Part shown: positions 33,358 through 42,670 of the stretch, one piece after another
How the letters are laid out: each line of letters begins with the position of its first letter
Position numbering within the stretch: the first letter of the stretch is position 1
Origin: Scleroderma bovista
Lineage: Eukaryota; Basidiomycota; Agaricomycetes; Boletales; Sclerodermataceae
NCBI GenBank assembly: GCA_037178675.1
Contig: JAYMGJ010000403.1
Location: 1 to 49,909 of the forward strand
DNA length: 49,909 bases
Reading direction: 5' to 3'
Program-made: the position numbers and the translations under genes
Notes under the pieces: generated by a model
What the model was told of the DNA's origin: nothing
What the model saw: the letters and a program-made list of their open reading frames with translations, nothing else
Databases searched by the model: none

Positions 33358-33646
33358 GTAGAGACAGTCCTGTCTCTGGGTGTGTAGATTGGTAGTACTG
33401 ATACTGGACTCTTACCTTAGCTATGTAGGCTTGTACTTAGCTTACTAAGCAAAAAACATCCTTCTCTTCAGTGTATATCTTTGAGCTCAGTCTTGGAGTG
33501 ACTGAACCACCCTTCCACTCTCTAGTTTCTTAGTCTCCTTAGTCCTTGGGAGCCTTGCCAGACCTCCAGAAGTCCCTGGGTCGAATGCACCTCATCTGAG
33601 GGAGCAGCCACCCAAACACATTGTTATCTTTTCAGCACACACCGTT
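33358..33646 (+). other. Non-coding block inside the KDZ C-terminal region
   Basis: Coding stops at ...EWCKARARAV and resumes at HRWQEEVELL. The block is about five times longer than the other introns, starts with the hairpin GAGACAGtcCTGTCTC (33360-33375) and ends CTTTTCAG. A plain GT-AG intron leaves the frame off by one with the splice sites I tried, so a small insertion (for example an LTR or MITE remnant) is as likely. Confidence 0.45.
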
Positions 33647-33903
33647 GGCAAGAAGAGGTTGAACTACTGTTCGAAGAAATGCAGCGGACGCTACTGTTTC
33701 TTGAGTGGCATGCCAAATGGTGGACGGAACGTATTAGTGCCATAGCAACCACTGACGAAGCACTTTCTGAAGGGCGCCGTGCATATGCTGAGTGTCAGGC
33801 AGAACTTCGGTGTCGGATCGGTGGGTCGTTTGCACACATGTGGAAGGACACACAGCATTTACTGGATGTTGCTAATGGTGATAGTGTATCTTTGCTGTCC
33901 TAG

Positions 33904-34100
33904 ACATCCTCCTGTATATTGAAGTGGACCTCCGTCCCTTTTATGTCTCTACAGAGGCTTTGATGGATCAAGTCTGTTGTATCTGTTGTAGGGCTGGTAG
34001 GGTACTATGGTTGATAATACATAGCATTCTGACTACGTACATGTGGGATGGGTTAGAGCGGGTGGATGCATTGCGTTGCAATGGAAAACAGATCGCGCGC
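33904..34100. other. KDZ gene 3' flank
   Basis: No gene. It contains GCGTTGCAATGG (34073-34084), one of the element's TTGCAA motifs, and ends GCGC at the 2100 bp repeat. Confidence 0.5.
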
Positions 34101-36200
34101 TGTGAGTCAAAGTGTGGACTTGGGTCGGAGTAATAACCCAAACACAACACCAACAAAGGACTACGAAAATGTGCGAGTGGTGGTTTACCTCCGCGGTGTC
34201 CAGAGAGGATGTGCTGAGGAGGGGGGAAGGGGATCTACACCAACAGGGTGATGCAGACGGTGATGCAGGATACTCCTGGGGTACAGGAGTAATAGAAGAC
34301 GAAGGGGATAGGTGTCTGGACTCTTCCTAAAGCCTAGGAAGTGTCAAAGCGGGGATTGGGTTGACTGGGACTGAAACAGTGATACTACACCTAGAGGTTG
34401 GTGCAGCAAAGGGGCAAGGGGGCTCCTGACGTCCAGAAGCAATAGGGGATGAAGGATTGACAGGCTAGACTCCGCTTGAGCCTAGAGAAAGACTTGGACT
34501 TGAATAGATTGGATAAAACTTGAATATCAGAGCCTTTAGACCTTCACTGAAGCCTACAAGACTCAAAGAGCTGAGGGGATACTGACTGAGAGGGACTGAG
34601 AGAGAGATAATTTCGTGCTATTGGGTCTTTTTCACTGGGCTGAGCCCAGGGGTTTAAATACATGGGGGGGCACAGCATTAAAGTACAAAAAGAGAAGGGA
34701 GTAAGCAGAATTTGTCAAGGATTGGTAAGGGATTGGTAAGAGCTTTGTAAGGGGTTTGTAAGCGATCAGTAAGCAAGGGATAAGCAGGAATGAGTAAGCA
34801 TAGGAAGCATGAATAAGCTGCTGAGTAAAGGAATGAGTAAGCTGCATGACAAGATTGATTGGTAAGGGAGTGAGTCATCAGCTGAGTAATATACCAAAAA
34901 ATGCGAAAGGGATAGAGTAATACTGATGACAAGAGAGCATCAGTAAGCAAGGGATGAGTCACTGCACAGCAGAAGGAGTCATTGATGCACAGCCTAAGAA
35001 GTTTGATGGGGGGCTGTGTACCATCAGGAATTTGATGGGACAACAATGGGGAAGATCTGGGATTAATAGGGGGATTGATCCGAGACAAAACAGCCACAAG
35101 AAGGGTACCAGGGGTCCAGAGGTCTTTTTGGGGGGTCAGCATACACTAAAGTATAGTGCATGTGTTCTAGCGCCGCTGAAGCACAACCATGGGCTCCCTT
35201 GACGAGCTCTCTTCTGGGAAAGAACGAGAGAGGGTTCTTCTTCCTAATAGCACTATAAAGTGGGGGGAATAACTGTCATGGTGCTGGGGGACGTCGTCTG
35301 AAAGTAGGGAAGCGGATAGAGTATTGAATTCGGCGCATCCAGGGAAGTGAGACGAATGACAGAGGAAGATGGACATGGCAAGTATCTGGGAGGAAGGGAC
35401 CATAGGCTGAGGGCTCAGGGGACACAGAGACGACCAGAGAAGACTTCTCAAGCTTGACAATAGACCTAAGATGACCAAAGTACGTCCTTGACGCAGGACT
35501 GATGAGGAGAACGCGCTGACCGAGAACGAGAGGGACTGAGGGAGCAGGCTGGGAAGATATGTGCCAGGCAGTGCACGGGAACTCTGGGAGAGGCTGTCCT
35601 AAGAGCAGGACATAGTGGAGATCTGCAGCAATAGCAGAGAAATGATCCAGAGAAAATATGGACTCCATAGTGAGCGATGAAGTGAACGTCTGGATTGCGG
35701 GGGGAATATCTCCGTGGGAAATGAACGGATTTGCGTCGGAACTTGACAGGCAGATAGACCACGCTCTAGGCTTTCTGACGGTATAGTCACGTGCCTGATA
35801 GCTTCAGAAACGACGGAGCTATTCAAAATATCGGAATGCCGGCACTGGGCGCCTAAAAATGACATTTGGGCGCTAAAAATCATTTCTTCTCTTTCTCCTT
35901 TGTTTCTCCATCAATTCTTCGGCTTCTTTGATTGTTCTGGTATGGGAGTTGGACTGCAGACGTGTGCATTCCTTTCTCATACCACAATTGACGTTATTCC
36001 TTCAGTTTCTTCTGCTTCTTGGCGGTTCTCGTGCGATAGATGACTGTCTGCATTGGCATTCATCTCTCGCATCAGGATAGTCGTCTTGTGCGATAGATGG
36101 CTACGATGAGGGTCCGTCGTGCTTATCCTTCGCATAAGGATCATTCAATATAGGCGTTATCTTCCATGTTCACTGTACCAAACCTGTTTGGTGCGTGACA
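34101..36200 (-). repeat. 2100 bp TG...CA repeat, probable solo LTR (right arm)
   Basis: Exact-length inverted copy of 23486-25585. Internal reading frames translate identically, so divergence is near zero. Flanks are GCGC (34097-34100) and GCGG (36201-36204; CCGC when read in the repeat's own direction). Confidence 0.75.
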
Positions 36201-36323
36201 GCGGTCCCGCACGGCTATGCCGGGGCTACTTGCATGCACTGGTAGGCTGCCATATATGGTCACAGCATGGTTAATTGTATGGTCTAAGCGTGGTAAGTCA
36301 CTTATTAGCTCAGGTACTGTAAC

Positions 36324-37154
36324 ATGGGTCGGCGAAAAATATACAAAACACAAGACGAGAAGGTGGCTGCCGCTCGAACATACCGAATGAAATATTATCA
36401 AAGGTATGGAATCAACTCACATTCACTCCAATGGACTCTGCTCACAACAATTATTGGGAAATTACCTCAGCCATCGCGACAAAATCAAATGCAAGCTCGC
36501 TCAAAGCAAAACAAGAGAGGATGAAGAATTATACCCAATGCATGGTATCCTTTTCGTGCGTTAACGTTCTACCTAGTCACCTCAGCGAGCCACTGACTTC
36601 TGTATGATCAGTACCAACAGTATCCCGTGTGCCACCACAACAAAAACCACTTCACAACCCCTGTACGTACTCACCCTGTTCTCCAGGTTGACATGTAACT
36701 TCAACAAAGGTTCAGGCATATGGATCATCCCCGCCACAAACAGCCCAACGCCTCTGCTGATTCTATATCGCTCTCAGGTGTGGATTCAGACGCAGATTCA
36801 GACGCAGATTCCATAGATAAAATCAACCAATCACTCAAGGGAATAGTCGGAGCGTCCTGTCGTTCTTTGATGGACACGTTATGTCGGGACTACATCAATA
36901 CTGGGGATTACTCGCAAATTTGGAGTGTTTTGTCCAAAGTCGAAAGCTTGGAATTGCGGGTGCACACATTGAAATGGCAGCAGTACTGGGACAACTCTAC
37001 TGATCCCACTAAGGAGACATTCAATCGTGTATGGTCTACATCACGCATCCTAGAGGATATTTTGATGAGTGCTATGGAAGGCACAGATTTAGCTCAGAAG
37101 TACTCGAGAGGCGTTCTACTTTTTCAAAATTACTCCTTGGACACTATGTACTGA
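36324..37154 (+). CDS. Cargo gene, basic GRRK-start protein, unrecognised
   Basis: Four exons keep frame with GT-AG introns: 36324-36403, 36471-36544, 36612-36666 and 36710-37154. The N-terminus is basic (MGRRKIYKTQDEKVAAARTY, YYQSHRDKIKCKLAQ), resembling the short basic starts of many mushroom proteins encoded near DNA transposons and suggesting DNA binding. The middle has an acidic SDADSDADS repeat. The C-terminal part is helical (SLMDTLCRDYINTGDYSQIW, VESLELRVHTLKWQQYW). It ends TGA at 37152-37154. No family name can be given. Confidence 0.55.
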
Positions 37155-37490
37155 GATAGAAACTACACCCAAAAGTAGTTGCTACACCGTAAAATCCGAG
37201 GTCTATATGATTCTTGAAATGCGAATCATTGACTCCAATCTAGATTGGCCTTCCAGTCCGATGACTGAGATCTGTGGAATGAGATGCGTTGACAACGATG
37301 CGTTGACGCGTGACACGGAGTACGCATCAACAAATCAACGTGTCAGGTAGTATAAATTGATCTTTTCAATGTTGCTCACCATTTTTCACCCCACCTTCTC
37401 GCCTCTGTCATTCACATTGTATTTGCCAACTAAGTATATCCAATTCTATTGCGCATGTAGTCACAATGACAGCTACCATGCTTGTAGGCC
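37155..37490. other. Spacer with probable promoter
   Basis: No coding signal. AGTATAAATTGATC (around 37350) is a possible TATA element for the next gene, about 140 bp before its ATG. Confidence 0.4.
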
Positions 37491-40208
37491 ATGCCCGGCA
37501 AGGAATGGACAACCCGCGAGCAAAAGGAATTCTTGCAAGACGAGTTAGTGCGGTATTCAAGCATGAGCACCAAGGAATACACACAATACTTGCCGACTTT
37601 CTTCCAACAATGGTCGCAGCGTTGGCCCGAAAGGGCTGTCGTGTTCCCAGGTCTCCCCTTCGATACACCACTGACCATGGAACAGGAGAAGGACCTTGCA
37701 GATGCTGTCACCAAGCGTCATCAGGTCAGTGATGTCATTAATTCTCAGAATATGTCCTAACCTTTTATGTAGCAAATACGGCAGTGGCTGCAGTGGCATG
37801 CTGGAGCTGGAAAGAATCGGTCTGCCAACAGGAAGACGTTGAGCATTGTGGATGGCCTGATGAAAGGTAAAACCTGTGTAAAAAGACCGTTGGAGATCTA
37901 TTCCAAGATGTACTATACCTCTCGGGTCAAGCCCGACATGCCTTGTGACTCAAAAGACTCCAACATTTCCAGCCTTCGCGATCGAATTGAACAAAAGTTC
38001 AAGGCTGAGCCCCAAGAGATCCAGGAAGAGATCATGTGCATCCACGATGAGCAATCCAGAATCAGTAAGAACTCGATGCTCTTTGCAGAAGATGAGGAAG
38101 AAACGTACCCTGATGTTGATGTGCAGACACACAAAAGGTATGAGTCCATCGCTTGTCCATCGCCAGCGCTCATCAATTTCCTTTAGTAACATACAACAAT
38201 GCGCACCAGCTCTTCAACAGATCCTCACCCACTTGTCACGGAAGACAGGCTGGTCATTCTCAGTCCTTATGGGCGGGCCTGATCCGACAGACCCTGAAGG
38301 ACAATGTGTCGTTGCAAGGTGAGCAAGCCAGTATTACAGTTTACATAACTTACACAATGTTGGCATAGCCTTCATACCGGGAAGAATAAGCAGGGATTGA
38401 ATTTCGTGGAGTCATACGCTCCCTTCAACTCTACCCTAGTGCAAGCATACACAGAATTCCTGGACTCTAAGCATCGTAAGTCCCTTTTTTTTCAAAAAAA
38501 AAAAAAAAAAAAAAGGATACTGACCGTGCTCTAGGTGTGAGCACCCAAGTGGAGGAGGAGAGTATGCGCCTAGACAATGGTGATAAGGACGGGGATGCAA
38601 ACGTGGGGGCTGATGGCATGGATGACGGTGAAGACAACAATGGTGATGAAGACAACCCTGCCAGTAATGGGGACGAGCAAGATGCTGAAGTTTGTGAGGA
38701 TCAGGAAGGCGACGACGAGGACGACGAGGGAGGTGTGGATAAGTTGAGTGACAATCTTGGCTCAGCTTTATATGCTCAACCCTGGGCAGGGTTACAGGTG
38801 TTGCAATGTTCTCTCATCATGCTCTTCAAGTTCATGGCCCGTCTATTGCAACAACCTCGCCGCAGCACGTTGCAATGGCCTACAGTCCTGTCACATCTCC
38901 AATTCGTCCAAGCGTTGCAACCTCCCAACGCCTCCACACGTTGCAATGCCCACCCCACTGAATACTGCAGTATGTCCGAATGATGCAATTTCTGACCGCA
39001 CACTATTCCCTTCTCCCATCATGGCAACACCCCAAACCACGCCCCTCTCTTGCATGCCCAACCTCCAATTTTCAGATCAACTTCTCCTGGAGCTCGGCTC
39101 CTTAGCGCCAGAATTGGAAAACATGCTCCAGGCAGGCACCGGCACCGGGGCAATGTATCAGGAACAATGGTCAACTCCCCAGTGGAACTTCGATGGTCTA
39201 GTATCCAACCCATTTGTTGTCACTGACCCAGCGGCTGTCAACTTTGCCAACCATAATGCTGCGCTCTCCACCGGTAATGCGGACACTTCTCTTGACTACT
39301 TTTCGATGGCAGCACACTACAAGCCTCACCCAGCTTGACTTGACTGGTATCTACATGCACGGCAAGATCCCTGCCCTTGGGATCAGCTTGATGTGGCAAA
39401 AAAGTCAGTCAATTCTTAGCTCATAACATAAGATTTCACTGAGCGATACCCATAGTTCACAAGAGCGTCGTCATGGACTTGTGTCAAGTGCTTGATCAGG
39501 AACTCGAGCCTTTCCAGATGGTGACGGTTCAAAAAGAAATGATCCACCCCCGAAAGAGTTACAAAATGAACTCATCCTGCGCTGACATCTTGTTATTCTC
39601 GGCTTACAAGTGGAATATAACTCGACCTTTGTTGGTCACTAAGGTATGTTCTTTCCTTTGCCTGCTGTTTTCTCAAATCAAGCTGATGTGAATTTCCTGT
39701 ACTAGAATAAGGATATTTGGATGGTACAACAAGTAACAAATACTGGATTGACATCCAGCTTCGTTGGGGTGACTTCGATGGACTATCTCTGCTTTCTCTT
39801 ACTCCATCTCCACAGTCCATAAATGAGCTGCCTTTGTTACCTCCCGTCCCTTCTGCCAGTGATGGTATGTGAACAATTATTTTGGATACTGTAGTTGGAC
39901 GTACCACTGATGTTTTTTATTTTCCAATCAGATGCTGGGGAACCCGAAAGTCCTGTCGCCAGCCGTGGTAAACGCATGCCTGTCCCATCCTTGCATGCTC
40001 AGAGAGACAACATGATAGGTGATAAGGAGAACAGCTTACCAGTGTTTACGGAGAAAAGGGTCAATAAGGTGAAGGCAAAGGCAAAGGCAAAGTGTCGCGC
40101 TGCGGACAATGTCAACAATGGCAGGCTGGCCAAAAAGGCGAAGTTAGTCATGTTGTTATTTTTAAGAGACCATTTGTTAATGATTTCTTCAGGAAAGGAA
40201 AGCCTTAA
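37491..40208 (+). CDS. Cargo gene with captured PRP8 segment, otherwise unrecognised
   Basis: It starts ATG CCC GGC AAG GAA. Early exons (37491-38480) encode a helical protein of a type common in mushrooms: [37 protein letters not shown], then [20 protein letters not shown] and [14 protein letters not shown]. An exon with an Asp/Glu-rich run follows (38537-38760), then a TTGCAA-rich stretch. From about 39318 the reading switches to sequence of the spliceosome protein PRP8. In the same frame it then continues into [12 protein letters not shown], and after an intron into a Lys/Ala-rich nuclear-signal tail ([22 protein letters not shown]) ending TAA 40206-40208. At least eight introns. Whether it is expressed is unknown. 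Confidence 0.5.
38486..38514 (+). repeat. T8/A21 homopolymer pair
   Basis: A run of T, a single C, then about 21 A, inside an intron of the cargo gene. It could be a slipped microsatellite or a tail left by a retro-insertion. Confidence 0.6.
38797..38948 (+). repeat. Internal TTGCAA cluster within the cargo gene
   Basis: Five TTGCAA copies in about 150 bp. TATTGCAACAACCTCGCCGCAG with the following CGTTGCAATGGCC closely follows the words at 26650-26690, so both derive from one repeat family of the element. Confidence 0.75.
39318..39766 (+). pseudogene. Captured fragment of the PRP8 splicing-factor gene
   Basis: It reads [19 protein letters not shown], then after an intron [36 protein letters not shown] and [10 protein letters not shown], and after another intron [16 protein letters not shown]. 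These follow, in order, one continuous and very conserved stretch of PRP8, in its large RT-like/linker part before the RNase H-like domain. About 120 residues are present. Some bases are lost after GISL (family has about 10 more residues before LWQK). Both edges pass into unrelated coding sequence. Retained introns indicate capture at DNA level rather than through cDNA. Confidence 0.85.
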
Positions 40209-40424
40209 ATTTTTATCCCGAATCCATTGCAATTCTCCATGGCCGTCATCTCTTTGCTTATATTGTGCGCTATAATTTGTAGTCGTTCTCAAGTAGTCTC
40301 CTTTGCAATATTGTTTCGTCTGCATTGTATCAGTCATAGTCTTGCTTCAGTACAGGGTGATAGTCGCCCTTCATATATATTATAATGGTACTCAGATATG
40401 TACAGTGTTCAATCAAAATGAAGG
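40209..40424. other. 3' flank of the cargo gene
   Basis: No gene. Two isolated TTGCAA motifs (about 40227 and 40303). Confidence 0.5.
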
Positions 40425-40713
40425 TGTTGCAACAGAACAGTATGTTGCAACAAAAATATTGCATTGAGGATGCTTGCAACACGATGCAACAAAATAGGGT
40501 GTTGGTTGCAACGCTTGCAACAAAATAGTGTTGCAATGCGATGCAACAAAATTGGGTGTTGCAACGCGATGCAACAAAATAGAGGGTGTTGCAACAACAG
40601 TGTATTGCAATTAGCGGTGTTGTTGCAACATAATTGCAATGGCACGTTGCAATAACCTATTTACCGTAAACAATGCAACACAGCTCTACAGTAGTTACCA
40701 TATTTCGTTGCAA
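40425..40713 (-). repeat. Right subterminal TTGCAA array
   Basis: I count 13 TTGCAA copies in about 290 bp, mostly in the form GTTGCAACAAAATAG(G/T)GTG or CGATGCAACAAAAT, with a local unit of about 40 bp. It mirrors the left array and leads into the right inverted repeat. Confidence 0.8.
40659..40713 (-). repeat. Right terminal inverted repeat of the KDZ-type element
   Basis: Reverse complement of 2295-2348 with one gap; see the element entry for the shared blocks. Kinase-gene coding sequence starts immediately after it. Confidence 0.75.
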
Positions 40714-42363
40714 TGAAGTTACCCTCCCGGCTCGCTGCCTCGAATGCTGTTGAAATAGCTAAGCAAGTCCGATCACAGGCAGCTAGTGCATGCTTGAAGA
40801 AGCCAACTCAAGTGCCAGATTTTCGCAATATAAATACAACTGCTGGTCTGAATTATGCAAAGAATAGTAGTAGTAATCAGCCGGGAAGTGACAAGATCAA
40901 AATTGCTATTGAAGTCCACATCAAGGGGACATCAAAACGCAGTAATGCCGGTGACTCATATGGAAAGTGGATCAAATCTTGGGCGAAGGATGTGTATCTC
41001 ACAGGTAAGCACTGGTTTTCGTGTCTATCTACAAGCAGAGATACTCAGGTCCCATCACAGAAGTCCTAGAGGACTTGCTTTCTGCTCTCAATGTTAGTTG
41101 GGAAAAGGAAGAAGGGATGAGCCTGATCCTGTGAGTTTCTAGTTATTAATCTCGACGCCTAAATCTTGAGCACATTGTCATGGCAATGTCGTGGTAACCA
41201 GACTTGTTTGGTCACCCAGGATGCTATGAGACTATGCTGTGCATCATGCTGAAAAATACTAACTCCGTATTACAGAAATGAAGTCCAGTTCCATTTTCCT
41301 GGCAATAAGAATTTTCACCCTGGTGATCAATTGAAAACTGTTGGATATGTGTATAGCACCTACATACTTGGCGAATCTGCAGATTTCTACAAGCCTAAAG
41401 ATCTCCAATCAAAAGAGGTCAAAGGTCCGGCAATCTTCTTTGAACTCTTTGTGGACCGACCTGCAGTACGTATTTAATTATATCCGCTGTGACACTTATC
41501 AATGATACATAAAAGTTCGCAGAGCGCCTGGAACAAATTCGAGGAGAACTACCAGCCACTGCCACAACGTCAATCCACAAGGCCTACAAATGGGGCCGTG
41601 CCACGCAAGGATCCTCTTCGGATGAAGAATTTAGTGAGAGTGTCAGTACAGCTGCAAAACGGCCAGTGAGAAAAAAGGCACGACAGGCTGGAAGAAGTAA
41701 GTGTGCCTTTTGCACAACTATCTTGGCTGTGCCAGCTGATTTGTGGTAGTTGCCAGCGGTTTTGGGCTCGCATCGACATTCGTTCCAACCCCATCAAGCT
41801 TGGTCACATCTGGTTCTTCAAATGGAAAATCTGTCTCCTTCGTCCATGCCTTATGTAGTACTGTGCCGGAAACAGGAGAAGTTGAGATTATGTGGCCGGA
41901 TGACTCAGATGCAGTCCCAATCAAAGGTTTGCTTAGCACTGACATTTTCGCCAAAGCCTGACCAAGCGAGTCTACAAAGTATGTTGAGTAATACCCTTTC
42001 TTTTTGGATTTGAATGCTGAGCATTTTTCAGTTGATGCTTGATGGAGATCTTTTTGTCGCAAAACAGTTTTTTAACATTGGAGCAGGGTCCAATGTCGGC
42101 GTGTCTGATGTTGATAATGAAAAATACCTCCGGGCTGAGTTGATCAGGCTTTGTCAGGGAAGTTGGTTTTTGAGCCGCTTTCGTGATCTTGCAAGGCAGC
42201 GTGGTGTTGGCATCTTTTCTGGTGTGCAAACCTACTGATGCTACTGTATTTCAAGCTAGCTCAATTCTAATTCCTAGGGCTGGCATTTTCTGATGGGTTT
42301 TTACTCTGAGAACGTCATGCACAGGCAGCCAGTGGTAGCACGAGCATCTCCGACAGCTCTGTC
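40713..42363 (+). pseudogene. Alpha-type protein kinase gene, middle part, interrupted on both sides
   Basis: From MKLPSRLAASNAVEIAKQ the exons read IKIAIEVHIKG and YGKWIKSWAKDVYLT (to about 41003), VLEDLLSALNVSWEKEEG, FHFPGNKNFHPGDQLKTVGY and GPAIFFELFVDRPA, the substrate-side domain usual in this mushroom kinase family. The kinase domain begins near 41870: ALCSTVPETGEVEIMWP, LDGDLFVAKQFFNIGAGSN (likely ATP-site Lys) and KYLRAELIRLCQGSWFLSRF. A TGA at 42307-42309 (GFLL*ERH) interrupts it. Four or more GT-AG introns. The copia element enters at 42364, inside the linker SSV. The left part of the gene is at 1878-2294. Confidence 0.7.
42359..42363. repeat. Copia target duplication CTGTC (left copy)
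   Basis: It is repeated at 47151-47155 directly after the 3' LTR. Removing the element and one copy restores the kinase reading ...SSVWLVEPRR. Confidence 0.92.
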
Positions 42364-42573
42364 TGTTGAGGCTGAGACAGCCACAAGCCGATGCAAGCCG
42401 GCGCGATCACACCGATCGCGATAACCCCATCCCCATAGATTCCATACAGTATATAGCTCAAATAAAGTGTTGGGGAAATCAGTCTTCCCGCTCGCACCTA
42501 CTCACGTCTGTCCTGAGTCTGGCTAAGCTTCCGCCGCATCCTGCGGACATATATCTCGCACTCAATCACATCA
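42364..42573 (+). repeat. Copia 5' LTR
   Basis: TGTTGAGG...CACATCA. It contains TATATAG (42450-42456) and AATAAA (42461-42466), so promoter and poly(A) signal almost touch. It also has a GCGCGATCACACCGATCGCG near-palindrome. Length equals the 3' LTR. Confidence 0.93.
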
Positions 42574-42587
42574 GGTTATGAGCCCTG
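42574..42587 (+). other. Copia primer-binding site, initiator tRNA-Met anticodon-arm type
   Basis: GGTTATGAGCCCTG directly after the LTR is complementary to the CAGGGCTCATAACC anticodon arm of initiator tRNA-Met, not to a tRNA 3' end. Drosophila copia and yeast Ty5 prime from such a cleaved half-tRNA, so the same mode is inferred. Confidence 0.7.
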
Positions 42588-42670
42588 TCGGCTCTTACTA
42601 GCTAGGCAAGCAGAACAGTTCACGGAAACATCGCTAACTACACTATCAAGAACAAATCTATCATACTCCT

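Larger units (their letters stand above)
29538..33903 (+). pseudogene. KDZ transposase with CxC2-like Cys cluster, interrupted
   Basis: The start ATG GAA CAG GTG lies in the first exon. After introns comes the N-terminal Cys cluster (CPACNVQPARLHCEDCFGV, YCQQCTVVHHKNHPLH), the CxC2-type cluster linked to KDZ transposases. Then come LGLNIQLGHPIGERC and the DDE-type core: LDANFRLRRR (Asp 1, about 31320), LYDIACQWHKK (Asp 2, about 31785) and DGEEPERGWA (Glu, about 31975), followed by STKEMGPGHCHD and DDYFGDWNWKK. The C-terminal part is helical (DALNDLRQGLRSRAY; WQEEVELLFEEMQR), ending at 33903. The damage includes an LTR fragment at 30455-30937 with loss of about 14 residues, a TGA at 33170-33172 (FDL*PGEG) and a 290 bp non-coding block at about 33358-33646. 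It is the probable mover of the large element, now probably dead in this copy. Confidence 0.85.
2295..40713. mobile_element. Large KDZ-type DNA transposon carrying several later insertions
   Basis: The left end (2295-2348) and the reverse complement of the right end (40713-40659) align over about 54 bp with one gap. Shared blocks are TTGCAAC, GGTAACTACTGT, GTGTTGCA and ACGGTAAAT. Both ends run inward into dense TTGCAA arrays, and the interior encodes a KDZ transposase, as expected of a Kyakuja/Dileera/Zisupton element. The element separates the two parts of an alpha-kinase gene. Its span is 38.4 kb. Removing the gypsy/CACTA composite, the two 2100 bp repeats and one partial LTR leaves about 14.9 kb. 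The target duplication is unclear: the 7-mer GTTGCAA flanks both sides (2294-2300 and 40707-40713), but TTGCAA is also a palindrome within the inverted repeat, so it could be either. Assignment of the KDZ gene to these ends is inferred from position. Confidence 0.7.

Noticed and set aside
23486..36200. The 2100 bp arms as terminal inverted repeats of a single 12.7 kb DNA transposon containing the KDZ gene
   Set aside because: Each arm has TG...CA at both edges and an LTR-like promoter layout, the outer flanks show no duplication, and better inverted repeats for the KDZ element exist at 2295 and 40713. Kept only as an alternative.
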